Of a stretch of DNA of 64,000 nucleotides, positions 44,961-57,113 are shown piece by piece. Numbering within the stretch: position 1 is the stretch's first letter; each line of letters begins with the position of its first letter. The notes under the pieces are model-generated. The model worked only from the letters and a program-made list of their open reading frames with translations. It did not search any database and had not been told where the DNA came from. A program made the position numbers and the translations under genes. The DNA lies in the NCBI RefSeq assembly GCF_000002425.4, contig NC_037254.1:597072-661071 (forward strand), read 5' to 3'. This DNA is from Physcomitrium patens (Eukaryota; Streptophyta; Bryopsida; Funariales; Funariaceae).

Positions 44961-45699
44961 AATATATAAAAGCTACAAAGAATGATAGAAAGTAAAGTAT
45001 TATCTTCTTTGCATCTTATTTCTTTTATAGCAAAGATTTGTTATTTTTCATCTTGATTTTGATTAGTATTTTTGATGAAAAGCTTCAACTCTCTTTGATG
45101 CATTTATAAGATTTTTTATTAGCTCCCATGTACATTCACTAATATCATATCCACACTAATGAATAAGATATTCCAACCTATTTTGGTGCCACTTTGAATC
45201 TAAGACTTTGTCTACCTCAAATTCTTGATTATTATTCACTACTATAGGAAGAAGTAGTATTTATTTTCTTTCTAAGATATTCTCTATCTTATATGATTTA
45301 AGAAGAGACATGTGAATTATAGGATTGATCCTCATTGACTCCGGTAGATATAATTGATAAACAACAAGATTGATTTATTTATTAATAAAAGAAGGTACAA
45401 GCCTATAATAGTCCAACTTATTACAAGAACAAGTAGTCTTAATATTGCAATGAAGTAACCATATCTTGTCACCTATATTGAATTGTCATTATTCCTTGAC
45501 ATAGGCTTTCACATTAAACTTTTGTTATTCTTGAGCTTCCATTAATTGCGCCTTTATTGTTGCATATAGCTTTAACAAATGATTTGCTAAATCTTTTGCC
45601 ATAGGATTATTAACTTTTAAAAAGTCAAAAGTATTAAGTCATAGATGATAACCATAATTGGCAAAAAAAAGATATTTATTTAGTTGAAGAATATACCAA

Positions 45700-46345
45700 A
45701 TTATTATATATAAATTCTGCCAATGGTAAAAAATTATCTAATCATCTTCATGATAGTTGATGATACACTTCAAGTACTCTTTTAAAACTTAATTCACCCA
45801 TTTTGTTTGCCCATCAGTTTGAAGATGAAAATCCAAAGAGAGCTTTAAATCTACCTTTAAAATCTTAAAAAAGATTCTCTAAAATCTTGATATAAATTAA
45901 ATCTTTATATTTGATATAATATCTTTAAGCAATCCATAATAGTAATAGATGTTGTTAAAAAAAAATAGCTATTTCTTTACTTGTGATAGATTTTGTACAT
46001 GGTACAAAATGTACCATCTTAATAAAACAATGTGTTGCTATAAATATAAAACCATATAAACTTAAGATTAGAAGATCTATGATAAAAATCCATTGAAATA
46101 GAAGTCTATGGTTGTTTTAGAATAGGTAATGGTTGAAAAAGTCCATAAGATTGATGGCAAGGAATTTTGGATTTTAAACAAATATCACATAATTATACAA
46201 AGTCTTTAATTGCCTTCCACATTTGAGGCCACCAATTTTTTTTTAATATTAGTTCCAAAATCTTATTGTATCCAAAATGTCTGGCTGCTAAAAAGTCATG
46301 ACAAGTTTGAAGAATATGTAATCATGTCCCACCTTTTAGAATATA
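45700..46345 (-). pseudogene. Element H integrase core
   Basis: From about 46300 leftward on the minus strand: HDFLAARHFGYNKILELI, NWWPQMWKAIKDFV, then CDICLKSKIPCHQSYGL, with the His and Cys residues of the HHCC finger, and SISMDF, the first DDE aspartate, near 46080. The end near 45700-45760 reads LDNFLPLAEFIYNN. Stops and frameshifts are present. Confidence 0.75.
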
Positions 46346-46899
46346 TAATCATCTCTTGAAATAGAGTAGATTATTTTTGAATTTAAACTTGAAAGTATCA
46401 TGTAACTTTGAAGAATTATTCTTGATATCATGGATAAGAGGATTAGAGGACATACTTAATTGAATTTGTTTAATAAAGGTTGAATCAATAATCAATGTTG
46501 ATTTTATTACTTGAAGGTGAAAATACTTTGGCTTCAAGAAAAACTTTCTTTGTTGATCAAAAGATGCATCTCTTTCTTTTAGTATAAGATAAGAACGTCT
46601 AGAAAGGATGTCGAATAAACCTTATTGTTTTCCAATTTGATAAGTGATTTTGAAATCAAATCTTCACAAAAACATACTCCAATAAGTTTGGCAATAATTC
46701 AAAATACGTGTTGACATAAAATATTTGAGGTTCTTGTGATCTGCATATACAATGATTGGATTCAAGGCCTTCTAAATAATGATGCTATTCTTAAAATGAA
46801 TCCATGATTAAAAAGAGCTCTTTGTTATATATTTCATAATTAATCTTAGTTGTTGAAAATTTTTTTGAATGAAAAGTTACTAGATGGAGTTTTCATTTG

Positions 46900-47760
46900 C
46901 TTCTATTTGTGATAATATTGCACCCAAGGCAAAGTCTAATACATCTGTTTCCATGAAATATTCCTTAAAAAAGTCAACTTGATATAAGATTGGTGCAAAA
47001 GTAAATTCTTTTTTTAAACTATCAAATGATGTTTTGGCTTCTTTACTCTATTGAAATTTTTTTTTACAAATCAAACATATAAGTAGAGCTGCAACTTGTG
47101 AAAAATTCTTGATGAAGATTTTATAGTATTTGGCAAAGTCCAAAAAGTATTACATGTCTCTTACTGTTCTTGAAATCTTCCAATCTATGATAGTATGGAC
47201 CTTCTTTGGATCTGTCATTAGTCCTTCATTAGAAATGATGTATTCTAAGAAGTCAACTTGAGTAGTGTGGAATACACATTTTTTTAACTTAGTATATAAT
47301 TTTATATTTCTAAATTTTTGTAATAGATGACAAATGTGAACTTTATGCATTTTTATATTCTTATAGTAGATTAAGTTGTTGTCTAAATAATAGATAATAA
47401 AATCATCAAAAAACTTATAAAAGACATCATCCATTAAATGTTGAAAAGGAATTAGTGCATTCATGAGTCCAAAAACATGACATTATATTTAAAATGTCCA
47501 TACTTGGTTCAAAACATAGTTTTTCATTTATCTCCTTCTTTGATGCATACTAGATCATATGCTCTTTATAGTTCTATTTTTCTATATATCTTTGTTTGAT
47601 TCAATTGATCAAGAAGTCATGAAATCAAAGATAGAGGATATCTATTCTTCATGGTGATCTTGTTGAGTTCTTGATAGTCCAAATATATTCACAAAGATCT
47701 GTCTTTTTTCTTTACAAATAGGATAAGAGTCCTAGCTAAAGATTTATAATGATGTATGAA
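46900..47760 (-). pseudogene. Element H reverse transcriptase
   Basis: 47700-47590 on the minus strand reads LFVKKKDRSL, then DYQELNKITMKNRYPLSLIS. 47464-47150 is open for 104 codons with FQHLMDDVF, FFDDFIIYYLDNNLIYYKN, LYTKLKKCVF and VDFLEYIISNEGLMTDPKK. The catalytic box is YLDN instead of YLDD (GAT/GAC to AAT/AAC, one G-to-A change), so the enzyme would be dead even if the frame were open. Confidence 0.85.
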
Positions 47761-48315
47761 ATTCTTAGTCAAGTTTTTATAAATGTATTCCTTGAATGCA
47801 GCCAAGTAATTTTGTAATAGACAATAGATTGGTTCAAATGGTAGTTGAGCTCCTTCTTAAAGATTGATGGAACAATCATAAGGACAATGCTTTGGAAGAA
47901 TATCTGCATTTGTTTTTTTCAAAAACATCCTAGAAATCTTAATATTAACTAAAAATACTACTTGACATTTTTTCACGATCAAAAATAAATGTGGCATATA
48001 AAACAAAAGATAGCCCTTATTTTGCAGTATATATAAAAGCTCTTGTACTTATCAATAAAGTTTTGTATATATTAAATTTATATATTTTTACTTGATTAAT
48101 ATAATTTTGGATTAAACTATCAAAAAAATTAAGATTACAAAAAATCTAAGCTATTTGATGATTATACTTGTCTAACCAAGATAATCCTAAAATAACTAGA
48201 TTAGACAAAGATCTTATTACATTAAATATTATTATATTATTATGATCTTTAATTACTTCATTTAAAAGAATAGTTACATATATATCTTCAGAAGATAGTC
48301 AATAACCATTTATGA

Positions 48316-48317
<2 letters not shown>

Positions 48318-48352
<35 letters not shown>
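48318..48352. repeat. (AT)n microsatellite
   Basis: About 17 AT units inside element H. Confidence 0.95.
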
Positions 48353-48355
<3 letters not shown>

Positions 48356-48639
48356 TTTATTTTTTTGACTAAAAATATCTCTTATTTTTTGATAAAATCT
48401 TTGTCTATAAAATAGGTTGAGGCTCCTAATTCTAACAAAGCTAAAACTTTGAAATTTTTTGGTTCTAGATAAACTTCTATTGTAAAATAAGGTGAAGAAT
48501 CTCATAAAAAAATAGAACCTTTACTTATAATTACATAAGATCTTAACTGTACAATCTTTATTATAGCTAAAGAAACTTATTTTTTGCTACATTATCTTCT
48601 TTGGCAACCATGCTTCTCATTTTGTGGTTATGTTGTTTC

Positions 48640-48700
48640 TTTGAATAATGTTGAACAGTATGTTTAGCTTCTTTAAAATATAAGTATAAGCCCTCTTGAT
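48640..48700 (-). pseudogene. Element H gag, decayed zinc knuckle
   Basis: A minus-strand frame reads GLYLYFKEAKHTVQHY, which keeps the spacing of a CX2CX4HX4C knuckle at the His and has Tyr or other residues where Cys is expected (TGT to TAT type changes). It lies in the expected place between the PBS and RT. Confidence 0.35.
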
Positions 48701-48890
48701 GTTGTCAAATCTTTTTTTGCTCTATGAAGGATTTAAAATATATTGTATCAATTTGCATTGATTATGGCCTTGATGAATGAATTTTTAAAAATTTGGAAGC
48801 TGCCATCATTATTTGATTTGTTCCTCTCTAATCAAGTCTTTGTTCTTAACATCTTTCAAATAATTGTTTATTGTATGCAATGGCTCGAGC

Positions 48891-48962
48891 AATAAATCAA
48901 CCTCATAATTAAATACTTATAGAAGCTAAATTCCTTGGATTTAATTATGAGGTTGATTTATT
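48891..48962. repeat. Perfect 24-bp inverted repeat, 24-base loop
   Basis: Left arm 48891-48914 (aataaatcaacctcataatt...) is the exact reverse complement of 48939-48962. No mismatch in 24 pairs, although the surrounding element is heavily mutated. Confidence 0.95.
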
Positions 48963-49395
48963 TACTTCCTTCAGTTATACAACTTCTTGTTATGGACTTC
49001 AAACTTTTTATATAGGCATAAGAATAGTACATCTATAATTTACGTTGGAAATATGCGAGATGTCTACTCTTAAAGTGTTGTCTTCATGAAGATCTAAATT
49101 AGTTGCAAATCTATTCTCACTTCCATTGAGAGTAAGATCTATAATCTTTCTTCCTATAAACAATTCAAACAAATTCAAAAGCTAAATTAAAAGAGGATAA
49201 TCCACAACCTCTAATATCAAATGAAAATTTCTACACAGAAGAATAATGCACTTTCTTTAAAAAAAAAAACAGTATTAAAAATATATATATATAAAGGTAG
49301 GTAGTCCCCAATCTTCAAAGCACAACAATAGAAGTAGAGTAATCTACTCACTTTTAAAACAAGAAAAAAATACTAAATTATCACTCTTATTAAAT

Positions 49396-49935
49396 TGTTA
49401 ATGACATGAATCTCAAAGAAAGAAAATCCTCAATACATTCTTGTGTCACTGAAAAGAAGTACAAAGTCATTCAAAGATGATATAATATTAAATTAGAATG
49501 GATATTACTAAAAATAAAAAGACTAAAAAATCTTGAAACAAGACTAAAGACTAGAAAGGCATTGATAAGAGTAAAAAAGGCTTCACTCTTGCCTCTATAT
49601 ATACTCTTAACTAGGAGCTATGTGGTAATATCCTATAGAACCTCTAAAATATGTTGACTTTGCAAAACACATATCTTAACTTGCAAGGCAAGTTTTTTAC
49701 ATGTGTACCACAAAATTAGCTTATTTTACAAGATGTCAATACATGATTAACTTTTTGATCAAGTTTCTAACCTACCAATCAAATGAAAACACATGTAAAG
49801 TTAATGCAGTATCTAAAAAGTTTTTAAGAAGCTTCTTTAGAACTTATTATGAAATCAATCTATTTTTAACTACTTTTACATACTTCTACTTAATCATATA
49901 GATATTTATTAGAATACATATGTATATTTGTGACA
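49396..49935 (-). mobile_element. Element H 5' LTR
   Basis: 540 bp. Plus-strand borders are TGTTAATGACATGAATCTC (49396) and ...tatttgtgaca (49935). On its inner side the minus strand reads 'tttaataagagt', a possible decayed form of the initiator-Met PBS TGGTATCAGAGC (7 of 12 positions). Confidence 0.8.
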
Positions 49936-50170
49936 TTGAACCTTCTCTTTTTATAATCAATATGGCTAATTAGAGTGAAGACACACCTTTGAAACAAATT
50001 AGTGGTTATAAGATGATAATGGAAGGTGAAGAATACTCCCTCACATTTTATGTGATTCACATGCATTTTAGAAAAAAATTATAATTATTGCTTTTAGATA
50101 GACCATGGTTAAGGGCAACAAGTTTCAAAATTGATTGGAATAGTAAAAAACCTTGTGAGCTAAAATAAAC
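49936..50170 (+). pseudogene. D-family copy D2, protease right part
   Basis: Resumes exactly after H: the MANQSEDTPLKQISGYKMIM stretch, EGEEYSLTFYVIHMHFRKK, stop, LLLLDRPWLRATSFKIDW. It matches D3 (53245-53450) and D1 (9842-10000) and is the retropepsin C-terminal half with the L-L-D-R-P-W-L signature. Confidence 0.65.
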
Positions 50171-50303
50171 CACCCTATATGGAGTGGCTTAAATTCCTTT
50201 TACAAATTAATTAAATTAAATTTCTTAAATTCAATGATGAATAATCACATGTTGATTTTTTTTAAGTTCAAATATCTAATTGAATTATTTCTAAAATAAT
50301 AAG

Positions 50304-50640
50304 ATAATATAAAAAATTAAAGATTAAGAATTATGGAAAAAATAAAAGTTAAAAGTTAAATTAAATATGAAGTAATATAAGGATTAAAAATTAAAGATAA
50401 AAAATAAACTTGAAGTTAAAAATTAAATTAAAATAAATTAACATAATGATTAAAAGATAAAATTAAAAAATAAAATTAAAATTAAAAATTAAGTTAAAAT
50501 AAAATAATATAAAGATGAAAAATAAAAAATAAAAAGATAAATTTAAAGTTAAAAGTGAAGTAAAAATTGAAATAATATAAGATTAAAAATTGAAGGTAGA
50601 AAGATAATTAGAAGTTAAAAATTAACAAATAATTATTAAA
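50304..50640. repeat. AT-rich tandem repeat, five units of 66-68 bp
   Basis: Units begin with 'taatataa'-like sequence at 50305, 50373, 50439, 50505 and 50573 and contain 'gattaaaaattaaagata' and 'gaagttaaaaatta' motifs. Lies downstream of the D2 protease; the other D copies lack it. Confidence 0.75.
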
Positions 50641-51164
50641 ATAAGGCAAAATATTTAATTAATGTGGTATTAATTAAAGATAATAGAATGAGTGAAGAAA
50701 TAATCTAGCAATTCATGCACTAAAAAGTGTAATTATGAGGCAAAGTTCATGCCGTATAGCATGATCCTTTTATAAGATGGTAAGAGATTAGATTTTCTAA
50801 AAAAAAATTATGTCATATGGATGGAATTGTATCTAATCAAAGAAGTCTTTCAAATAATTTGGTTTGATTGCAAACTCTCAATAGAGAAGATTTTTCTACT
50901 AGAACTTTAGAAAATAGATGTAAAGAATATAAAGTGTGATTTTATCAAGTAGCCCATCATTAAATTCACTTTTATTTAAATTCTTAAGTGATGGATCATC
51001 AAAATTGGATAAAATTTAGAAAATTAAAACTCTATAATTTAAGACTATCAATTGAAATATTCATTTATTTTGTCTTTTATTCAATTTAATTCTTCACAAA
51101 ACATCCTATATTTCTAGATAAATAAGAAGAGTACTTGATTAAATTATTAAAAAAAAAATTGTGG
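50641..51164 (+). mobile_element. D2 tail and unassigned sequence
   Basis: 50780-50980 matches the tails of D1 and D3 ('gtttgattgcaaactctcaatagagaag'). Beyond about 51000 I recognise nothing. Confidence 0.4.
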
Positions 51165-51625
51165 ATATTAGGAAGTGGTGGTTAGGTCTTTTTTAACCAT
51201 TCAAGTATTATAGAATTATTGGTCATGTGAGGAATTATTAATAGAGTGTCTTAGGTTTGAATCTAGTTGAAAAAGAAAAAAAGTTGTCTCAATGAGCTTA
51301 TGTTAGTATAAGAAAGACTAATAATAAACATCCAAAGAATATATACACTTGATAAGGTTTGATGTCATATTCTTCTTAATTTAGAAAAGATTTTAAAGTA
51401 TTATTTTTTTAAAAGTTTTTAGTATTTTTTCTTCTTTGAATATTTCATCAAAAAATAGATTTCAATTTTTTTAATCTCTTTTGGATAGTACTCTAAAACA
51501 ATCTAACTTAATTGAAATATTAAGTAGAAATAGCTCATTCATTCAAGTTGTAGAAAATTGATAGCTTCTAAAGCTAATTTCTTCTTAAGTAATAGATTTT
51601 ACATAGTCAATTCTAAGTGCTTCTC
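51165..51625 (-). repeat. Dispersed repeat G, copy 2
   Basis: Inverted copy of 42472-42850. On the plus strand it has GGTTTGAATCTAG at about 51269, close to an RNA polymerase III B box (GGTTCGAATCC), and 'tggttaggtc' about 80 bases upstream as a weak A box. A SINE origin is possible but unproven. Confidence 0.55.
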
Positions 51626-51879
51626 CTTTATAAGTCAATCGAGATGGTTCTTATGTATAAATCATCAAATTGACTTACTAGCTATTTCAGGATAAAAAGA
51701 TGCATTGAGAGTGCTTAAAATTATAATATATGGTGAATATTGTAAAAATCCTTAGACAAATAAAAAATTAAAATTTTAGTTGTAGAAATGGATTCTTTAT
51801 AAATCTTGGAGGCAATTATCTTAGTTGATTTAGTATTTTTACTTATTATTGAATATTAAGAGTTACTTATTAAGATCAA

Positions 51880-52850
51880 TATTTAAATTGGCCTTCTATC
51901 TATATGTAATACTTATAAAAGAAACTATAAATATTAGTTAATAGTTAGAAGAATCGTAAAAAAAAAAACTTCATATCTTTTTAATTATTTATGTAAAAAG
52001 TAAGATTTATAGTAGATTTAAATTGATTTTATTACTATTAAAAATTATCAAGATAGAAAAATTATAGCTTTGAATTGATATTAGTATTATAGAACTATTT
52101 TTTAGAAAATTAAAACTTATTTAAATTTTATTTAGCAGTTTTAGAGCAATTTTTAAGACTTTGATAAAAATAAGTTTTACTACTTTGGAAACTATTATGA
52201 AGAAATGGAGCAAGAATTGAAAGCCACATACATTTTTGAGGCTCATTGGATGTTTTTGAATACCATGGTGAAGTAAAAAATATAAAAATATTGGATCTAC
52301 CAGTAGAAAACAGGAGGACTAGTATAATCTTTGTAAGAAGGGAGGTGCATAATTTGCATATGGGTTGTAGCACTTTGAAGGTAGTTAGGAGGATAACACT
52401 AAGGCCTCATGGCCTTTCTTAAGAATCCACATACACTACATGTAAGCCTTGGTGAGATTCGAATCTTTGATCTATAAACAAGTTATCCTTGAGTTAAAAT
52501 ATATTCACTTAATTTTTTATTTATTTACTTTTTATTTTTAAACCTTCATAACTTATTCATAATAATTTGGATTTATATGTTTATTACATCATTAAAAATA
52601 TAAAAAATCAATTTTTTTAAAATATATTTTTTACTTTTATTTTTTATTTTTTACTAAATAATAACTTAGTGAATAAATTATGATTAAGTTTTAAATTGTA
52701 TAATTGATTGATTTTATTTATTTCATTTTTTTATATTTGATCTTCTTTTTTTATTGCTATTTGCTTCCTTTACTTCATACCACCAATTAAAAGCAACTCT
52801 TAATTAAGACCATTTTGTAATTTGGGCTGAAGGTAAAATTTACCTTCACA
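51880..52850 (+). repeat. Repeat F, copy 1 (about 0.9 kb)
   Basis: Member of a three-copy family (with 54417 and 58250). Ends ...ttaccttcaca; similarity to copy 3 starts at 'ttggccttctatctatat' (51880). On the minus strand near 52425-52495 it carries 'taactcaagga' and, about 30 bases on, 'gattcgaatct', an A-box and B-box pair like that of tRNA genes and tRNA-derived SINEs. The ends (TG/TA...CA) would also suit a solo LTR. Confidence 0.6.
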
Positions 52851-53126
52851 TGTTGAAAAACAAAAAATTTAATTTTTGACCTTGAATGTAATAGTTCATC
52901 ACAATTTAAAAAGTAAAAACCAAGTTGGATTGTATGATTTATGGGAGGATTTAAAAAAAACCAAGGCTAATATAATAATTTCTCAATTATTAGAGATTTC
53001 TCCAATAATAAGTATAAATTCAAAAATGAACCTTCTCATTAAATGATACAAAGGTCTAAAGCAAAAATTTAAGTCCACATTAGAACTAGTTTAGAAATAC
53101 AAGAACTGAAGGAAATTGAATTAGAA

Positions 53127-53468
53127 GTGTCTATGGTGGATAAATTTATATCCTATACCATTGTGGATGGAGATAATAGATTAAATATTACTCTAATAAG
53201 AAATATAGAAAAATTAAGGCTTAGTATTATTAGACCCTCTTTTTACATGATTAATATGGCTAATCAAAGCCAAAATATTTCTTTTGAGAAAATTAATAGT
53301 TATAGAGTAATGACAGGTGGTGAAGAGTATTTCTTCACATTTCATATTATTCACATGCATCCAAGAAAAATTTTCTATTCCTTGTTCTTGATTAGATCTT
53401 GGTTGAAGGCAACTAATGTAAAAATTAATTTAGGTAGTAATAAACCTCATATTATTTATGGCCCATAA
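53127..53468 (+). pseudogene. D-family copy D3, protease-like ORF
   Basis: An open frame of 113 codons. The N-terminal part has IVDGDNRLNITLI at the place of the retropepsin D-S/T-G loop, then MANQSQ, GGEEYFFTFHIIHMHPRK and LIRSWLKATNVKINL, collinear with D1 and D2. It is the longest surviving protease of this family but looks inactive because the active-site Gly is replaced. Confidence 0.6.
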
Positions 53469-53579
53469 AAAAAACCTCACAAAAATCCTTATTCAATCTT
53501 AAAGATTTTCTTTAGCCAAAACTCCATCTCACTCTTTAAAAGATGATATTTCAAATCCACAACTTTAAAAAGAGTTAAA

Positions 53580-53990
53580 AAAAATTAAATTTGTTGATTT
53601 AGTAAAAAAAGAGGAAGATCATTTAAGAATTGTTCAACCAATTTCAATAGAATGTATGGAACTTAGATTGTATGATTCAAAAGATGATAGAAAATTTACT
53701 AAATTACTTAAGGATCTTCTTAATTCAAGTGCGGATGAAGTTGTGAATATAAGTTTTATAAAAGATTTTGCTATTTATTAACACAATAATTTATAAGTAG
53801 ATTTGATAACCTTAGTAAATAACATCAATTGTGAACATATTTACAAAGTGAATATTGATGGTACTCAAATTTATAATCTAGAAAAAAAATAGAAAAGAGT
53901 AATCTTAACCTTCTCTTATACTTCAAGCAAACTTCTAGTGGCTTTACAATCAAAATTGATGTAAAAATATACTCACAAATATCAAATAAT
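53580..53990 (+). pseudogene. D3 ORF downstream of protease (unknown)
   Basis: Aligned with the intact 122-codon frame at 10141-10509: 'cttaattcaagtgcggatgaagttgtgaat' against 'tttagttcaagtatggatgaagttgtaaat'. Here it is interrupted by stops, including TAA near 53780. I do not recognise the domain. Confidence 0.45.
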
Positions 53991-54416
53991 TAGTATATTA
54001 AATCTATAGAATAATCATATATTCAAAATATAGATTATAAGTTCATAGATTTTTTTCTTGAAGATAGATTGGAATAACTAGAAAGATTAGACAAACTAAA
54101 AAGAAGAAAAATTGCCTTTAACAATAGATACAAGATTAGAACTTTTAGGCTTGGAATGTTGGTCCTCTTATAAGATATTAGAAGATTAGATTTTTTAGAA
54201 AAATTTGATGTTAGATAGTTGGATCCTTATTTTGTAAAAAAATCTTGCTAAACAATTCAATTTAGCTGCAAATCTTTAACAAAGAAGATTTTTCTGCCAA
54301 AATTTCTAGCAACCAATGCAAGAAATATCAAGTATTATTTTTATCACATATGGTTAATTATCCTATTCTATATTTATTTTAAACTAATTCCTTAAAATAA
54401 AAAAATTATTAAATTT
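53991..54416 (+). mobile_element. D3 tail
   Basis: 54170-54416 matches 11707-11910 and 50780-50980. No coding signal. Confidence 0.45.
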
Positions 54417-55322
54417 TGGTAGAAGTATAAAAAAAAAAATCTCACATCTTTTTAGTTATTTATATAGAAAATAAGATTTATAGTCGATTTAAATTGATTT
54501 TATTTCTAAAAAAAATCATCAAGATAGAAAATTATAGCCTTAAATTGATATTAATATTATAAAGATTATAAAAAAATAGAATTAATTTAGAATTTTTAAA
54601 ACAATTTTTAAAGCAATTTTTAAGACTTTGATTCAAATAAATAAATTTTACTACTTTTGGAGCTATTATGAAGAAATGGAGTAAGATTTAAAGGCCATAC
54701 AATGCTTTTAGGCTAATTGTATGTTTTTAAACAATGTAATAAAGTCAAAAATATAAAAATATTAGATCTACTAGTAGAAAATAGGAGGACCAGTAGCTAA
54801 TGTAGTCTTTACAAGAGGAGAGACGTACAAGTCCCATATGGATTGTAGCACCTTCAAGGTAGTTAAGAGGATAAAACTAAGGCCTTGTGGCTTCTCTTAG
54901 AAATCCATATATACTATATGTGACCTTAGTGAGGCTTAAATCCTTGATCTATGAATAAATTATCCTTGAGATAAAATATTTTAATTTAATTTTTTATTTA
55001 TTTACTTTTCATTTTTAAACTTTTATAATTTATTCTTAGTAAGATGGATTTACATATTTTTTATATCATTGAAAAGATATAAATTAATTTTTAAAAAATA
55101 TATTTTTTACTTTATACTTTATATTGAGTCAAAACTCAATGAACAAACTATGACTAAGTTTTACATTGTGTAATTGCTTGATTTCATTTATTTCAATTGT
55201 TTTGTATTTATTCTACTTTTTTTCTTGTTATTTGTTTTTTTTCCTTTATACCACAAATTATAAGAAATTCTTAATTGAAGCTATCTTATAATTTGAATTT
55301 ATGGGTGAAATTTATCTTCATA
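54417..55322 (+). repeat. Repeat F, copy 2
   Basis: About 906 bases, TGGTAGAAGTATAAAA... to ...tttatcttca(ta). Inserted at the end of D3. It lacks the first 60 or so bases shared by copies 1 and 3, so the true family border is uncertain. Confidence 0.6.
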
Positions 55323-55840
55323 CCAATCAAAAATAAAATATTTTCTTTCTTCTTTCACCTAACAGCCATGTTACTACACGTCAATGTAAAATGGATTTTT
55401 TCACATTATTCTTAAGGAGTATGAAAATATTGTTATGTCATGTAATCATTATGTTCTTGCCATCATAATTTATAAAAACGAATTTATTGTGCCACATATT
55501 ATATAAGATGTTTAAAATCTTTTGGATTAGATTTGTAATATTAATTGTAATATAGCAATTAAAGAAAAAAATAATAATCAATTAAAGATTGTAAAAAAAG
55601 CCTTAAATATTTACATAGATGTGAATATCAAAGAAATTAATACCATATTAAATGATGCCATTATCAATAAAATATAATATCTAAATCCAAGAATTTCATT
55701 AAATATTGGAAATGAATTGAAATTCAATAGTAACTATAAGAAGAATAAACTACCAAACTATGTACTTATTCAATCTAATAGCTTGATGTTCTTTATATAT
55801 TTTTGATATTTTTTATAAATTTAATTATTTGACAAAAAAA
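55323..55840. other. Unassigned, with a fragment of E-type LTR start
   Basis: 55335-55385 is the reverse complement of an E LTR start (minus strand TGTAGTAACATGGCTGTTAGG followed by tgaaagaa). The remaining sequence, which contains a short Lys/Asn-rich frame near 55560-55740, has no recognisable partner. Confidence 0.4.
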
Positions 55841-57113
55841 TGCTATTATATTTTTAAAAAAAAAATTGAGAATATACCAAGCACTTGGATTTAAAAGATA
55901 AAATAGAACATTCAACAAGAAGATTCTAAAAACTCTAATGAAATCTTAAAAAAAAATTAATTAATTCTCAACAAATCTTAATAAAATTTTAGATTCTAAT
56001 CAAATTCTATACTAAATCTTAATAAAATCTTAACCAAATCCTATACCAAATCCTAATAAAATCTTAATGAATCCTAATCAAGCTCTAAATAAATCCTAAA
56101 TCTTGCAATAAATTAAAATATCAATAGCTAATGATTGAAATGTAGATTTTTATTCAAACTTTTTACACCTCTCAATAACTAAGTTAGAAATAAATACAAA
56201 AAAATTTAAAAATATCAAATATATCAAATAGATGATAAATTCTAAAATCTACTTGGATATTGGCCGAATTCCTTCTCGAATCTTAATATGGATATTTCAA
56301 AGAAAAATCCTTTAATCTCACCATTTAATAAGTCTCAAACTTTACAAAATTGTTGAGAGTGAAGTTTATTGCTTGTATGCAAAACTTGACTTCAATCCAA
56401 ATGGTAGATTGACAAATATCTTTGAAATATGAATTAATCTTCTAAACTCTAATTCTCAAGACATCAATATGTTTGAGCTTTAATTTACTTTGAATAAACT
56501 ATTAGATTAAGCTTAAACTTATAATATAAATTATATATAATAATAATCACTTAATTACATAATTTCACCTATAAATCATCTACAAATCTTATATAATTGT
56601 CTAAAGTACCAATTCTCAAAATTCAAAGTCACTTGATAAAATTCCTAACTTTGCAAACCCTTTAGAATATTGTTACAAATTTAAATCATCTAAAATCAAT
56701 ACTCAAAGAAATTTTTTCTCATTTGCTCTCAAACCATATTTCCTTATCAACCAAAGAACCCTCGGAGTTACTGTAGGTAGGTGAATTTAAGCCTTGGGGT
56801 GAGATTTCAATCTTGATTCATAATTTGTCCTCTCTGAATATCAATTCTGAGTTAATTTTTGTTAAAACCTATTCTTAATTTTTTCTCAAATATGCTTATA
56901 TCAATTATTTATCTTATTTATATTAATTTGGCTTATTTATATGCCTACAAATTAAATAAAAGTCCTTTCTATAAATAAAAAATATTAAAAATAAAAAAAT
57001 TATTATTTTTCTATTTTTTATTTTTATTTTTTTATTATATATTTCTATTAGGATCTTCTTTAAAAAAATAGTTTCTATCTTTTTTCACCTAATAGTTATG
57101 TTACTATAAAAAA
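55841..57113 (-). mobile_element. Solo E-type LTR, minus strand
   Basis: 1273 bases, reverse complement of the E LTR: the right end has '...cacctaatagttatgttactata' matching its start, the middle carries the 'aatcctaa..aaatctta' short repeats, and the left end has 'gagaatataccaagcacttgg', matching 'gtgcctagtatattttc'. No neighbouring internal region was found. Confidence 0.65.

Larger units (their letters stand above)
43920..49935 (-). mobile_element. Element H: complete but decayed chromovirus-like retrotransposon
   Basis: Left LTR 43920-44481 (3' LTR), right LTR 49396-49935 (5' LTR), about 6.0 kb overall. Minus-strand order: decayed PBS, gag, RT, integrase, possible chromodomain, polypurine tract (about 44482-44495, agaaagaagaataa). 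The flanking pentamers CTAGA and TTGAA differ by three transitions and may be a decayed target duplication. The host is the protease region of D2. Confidence 0.8.
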
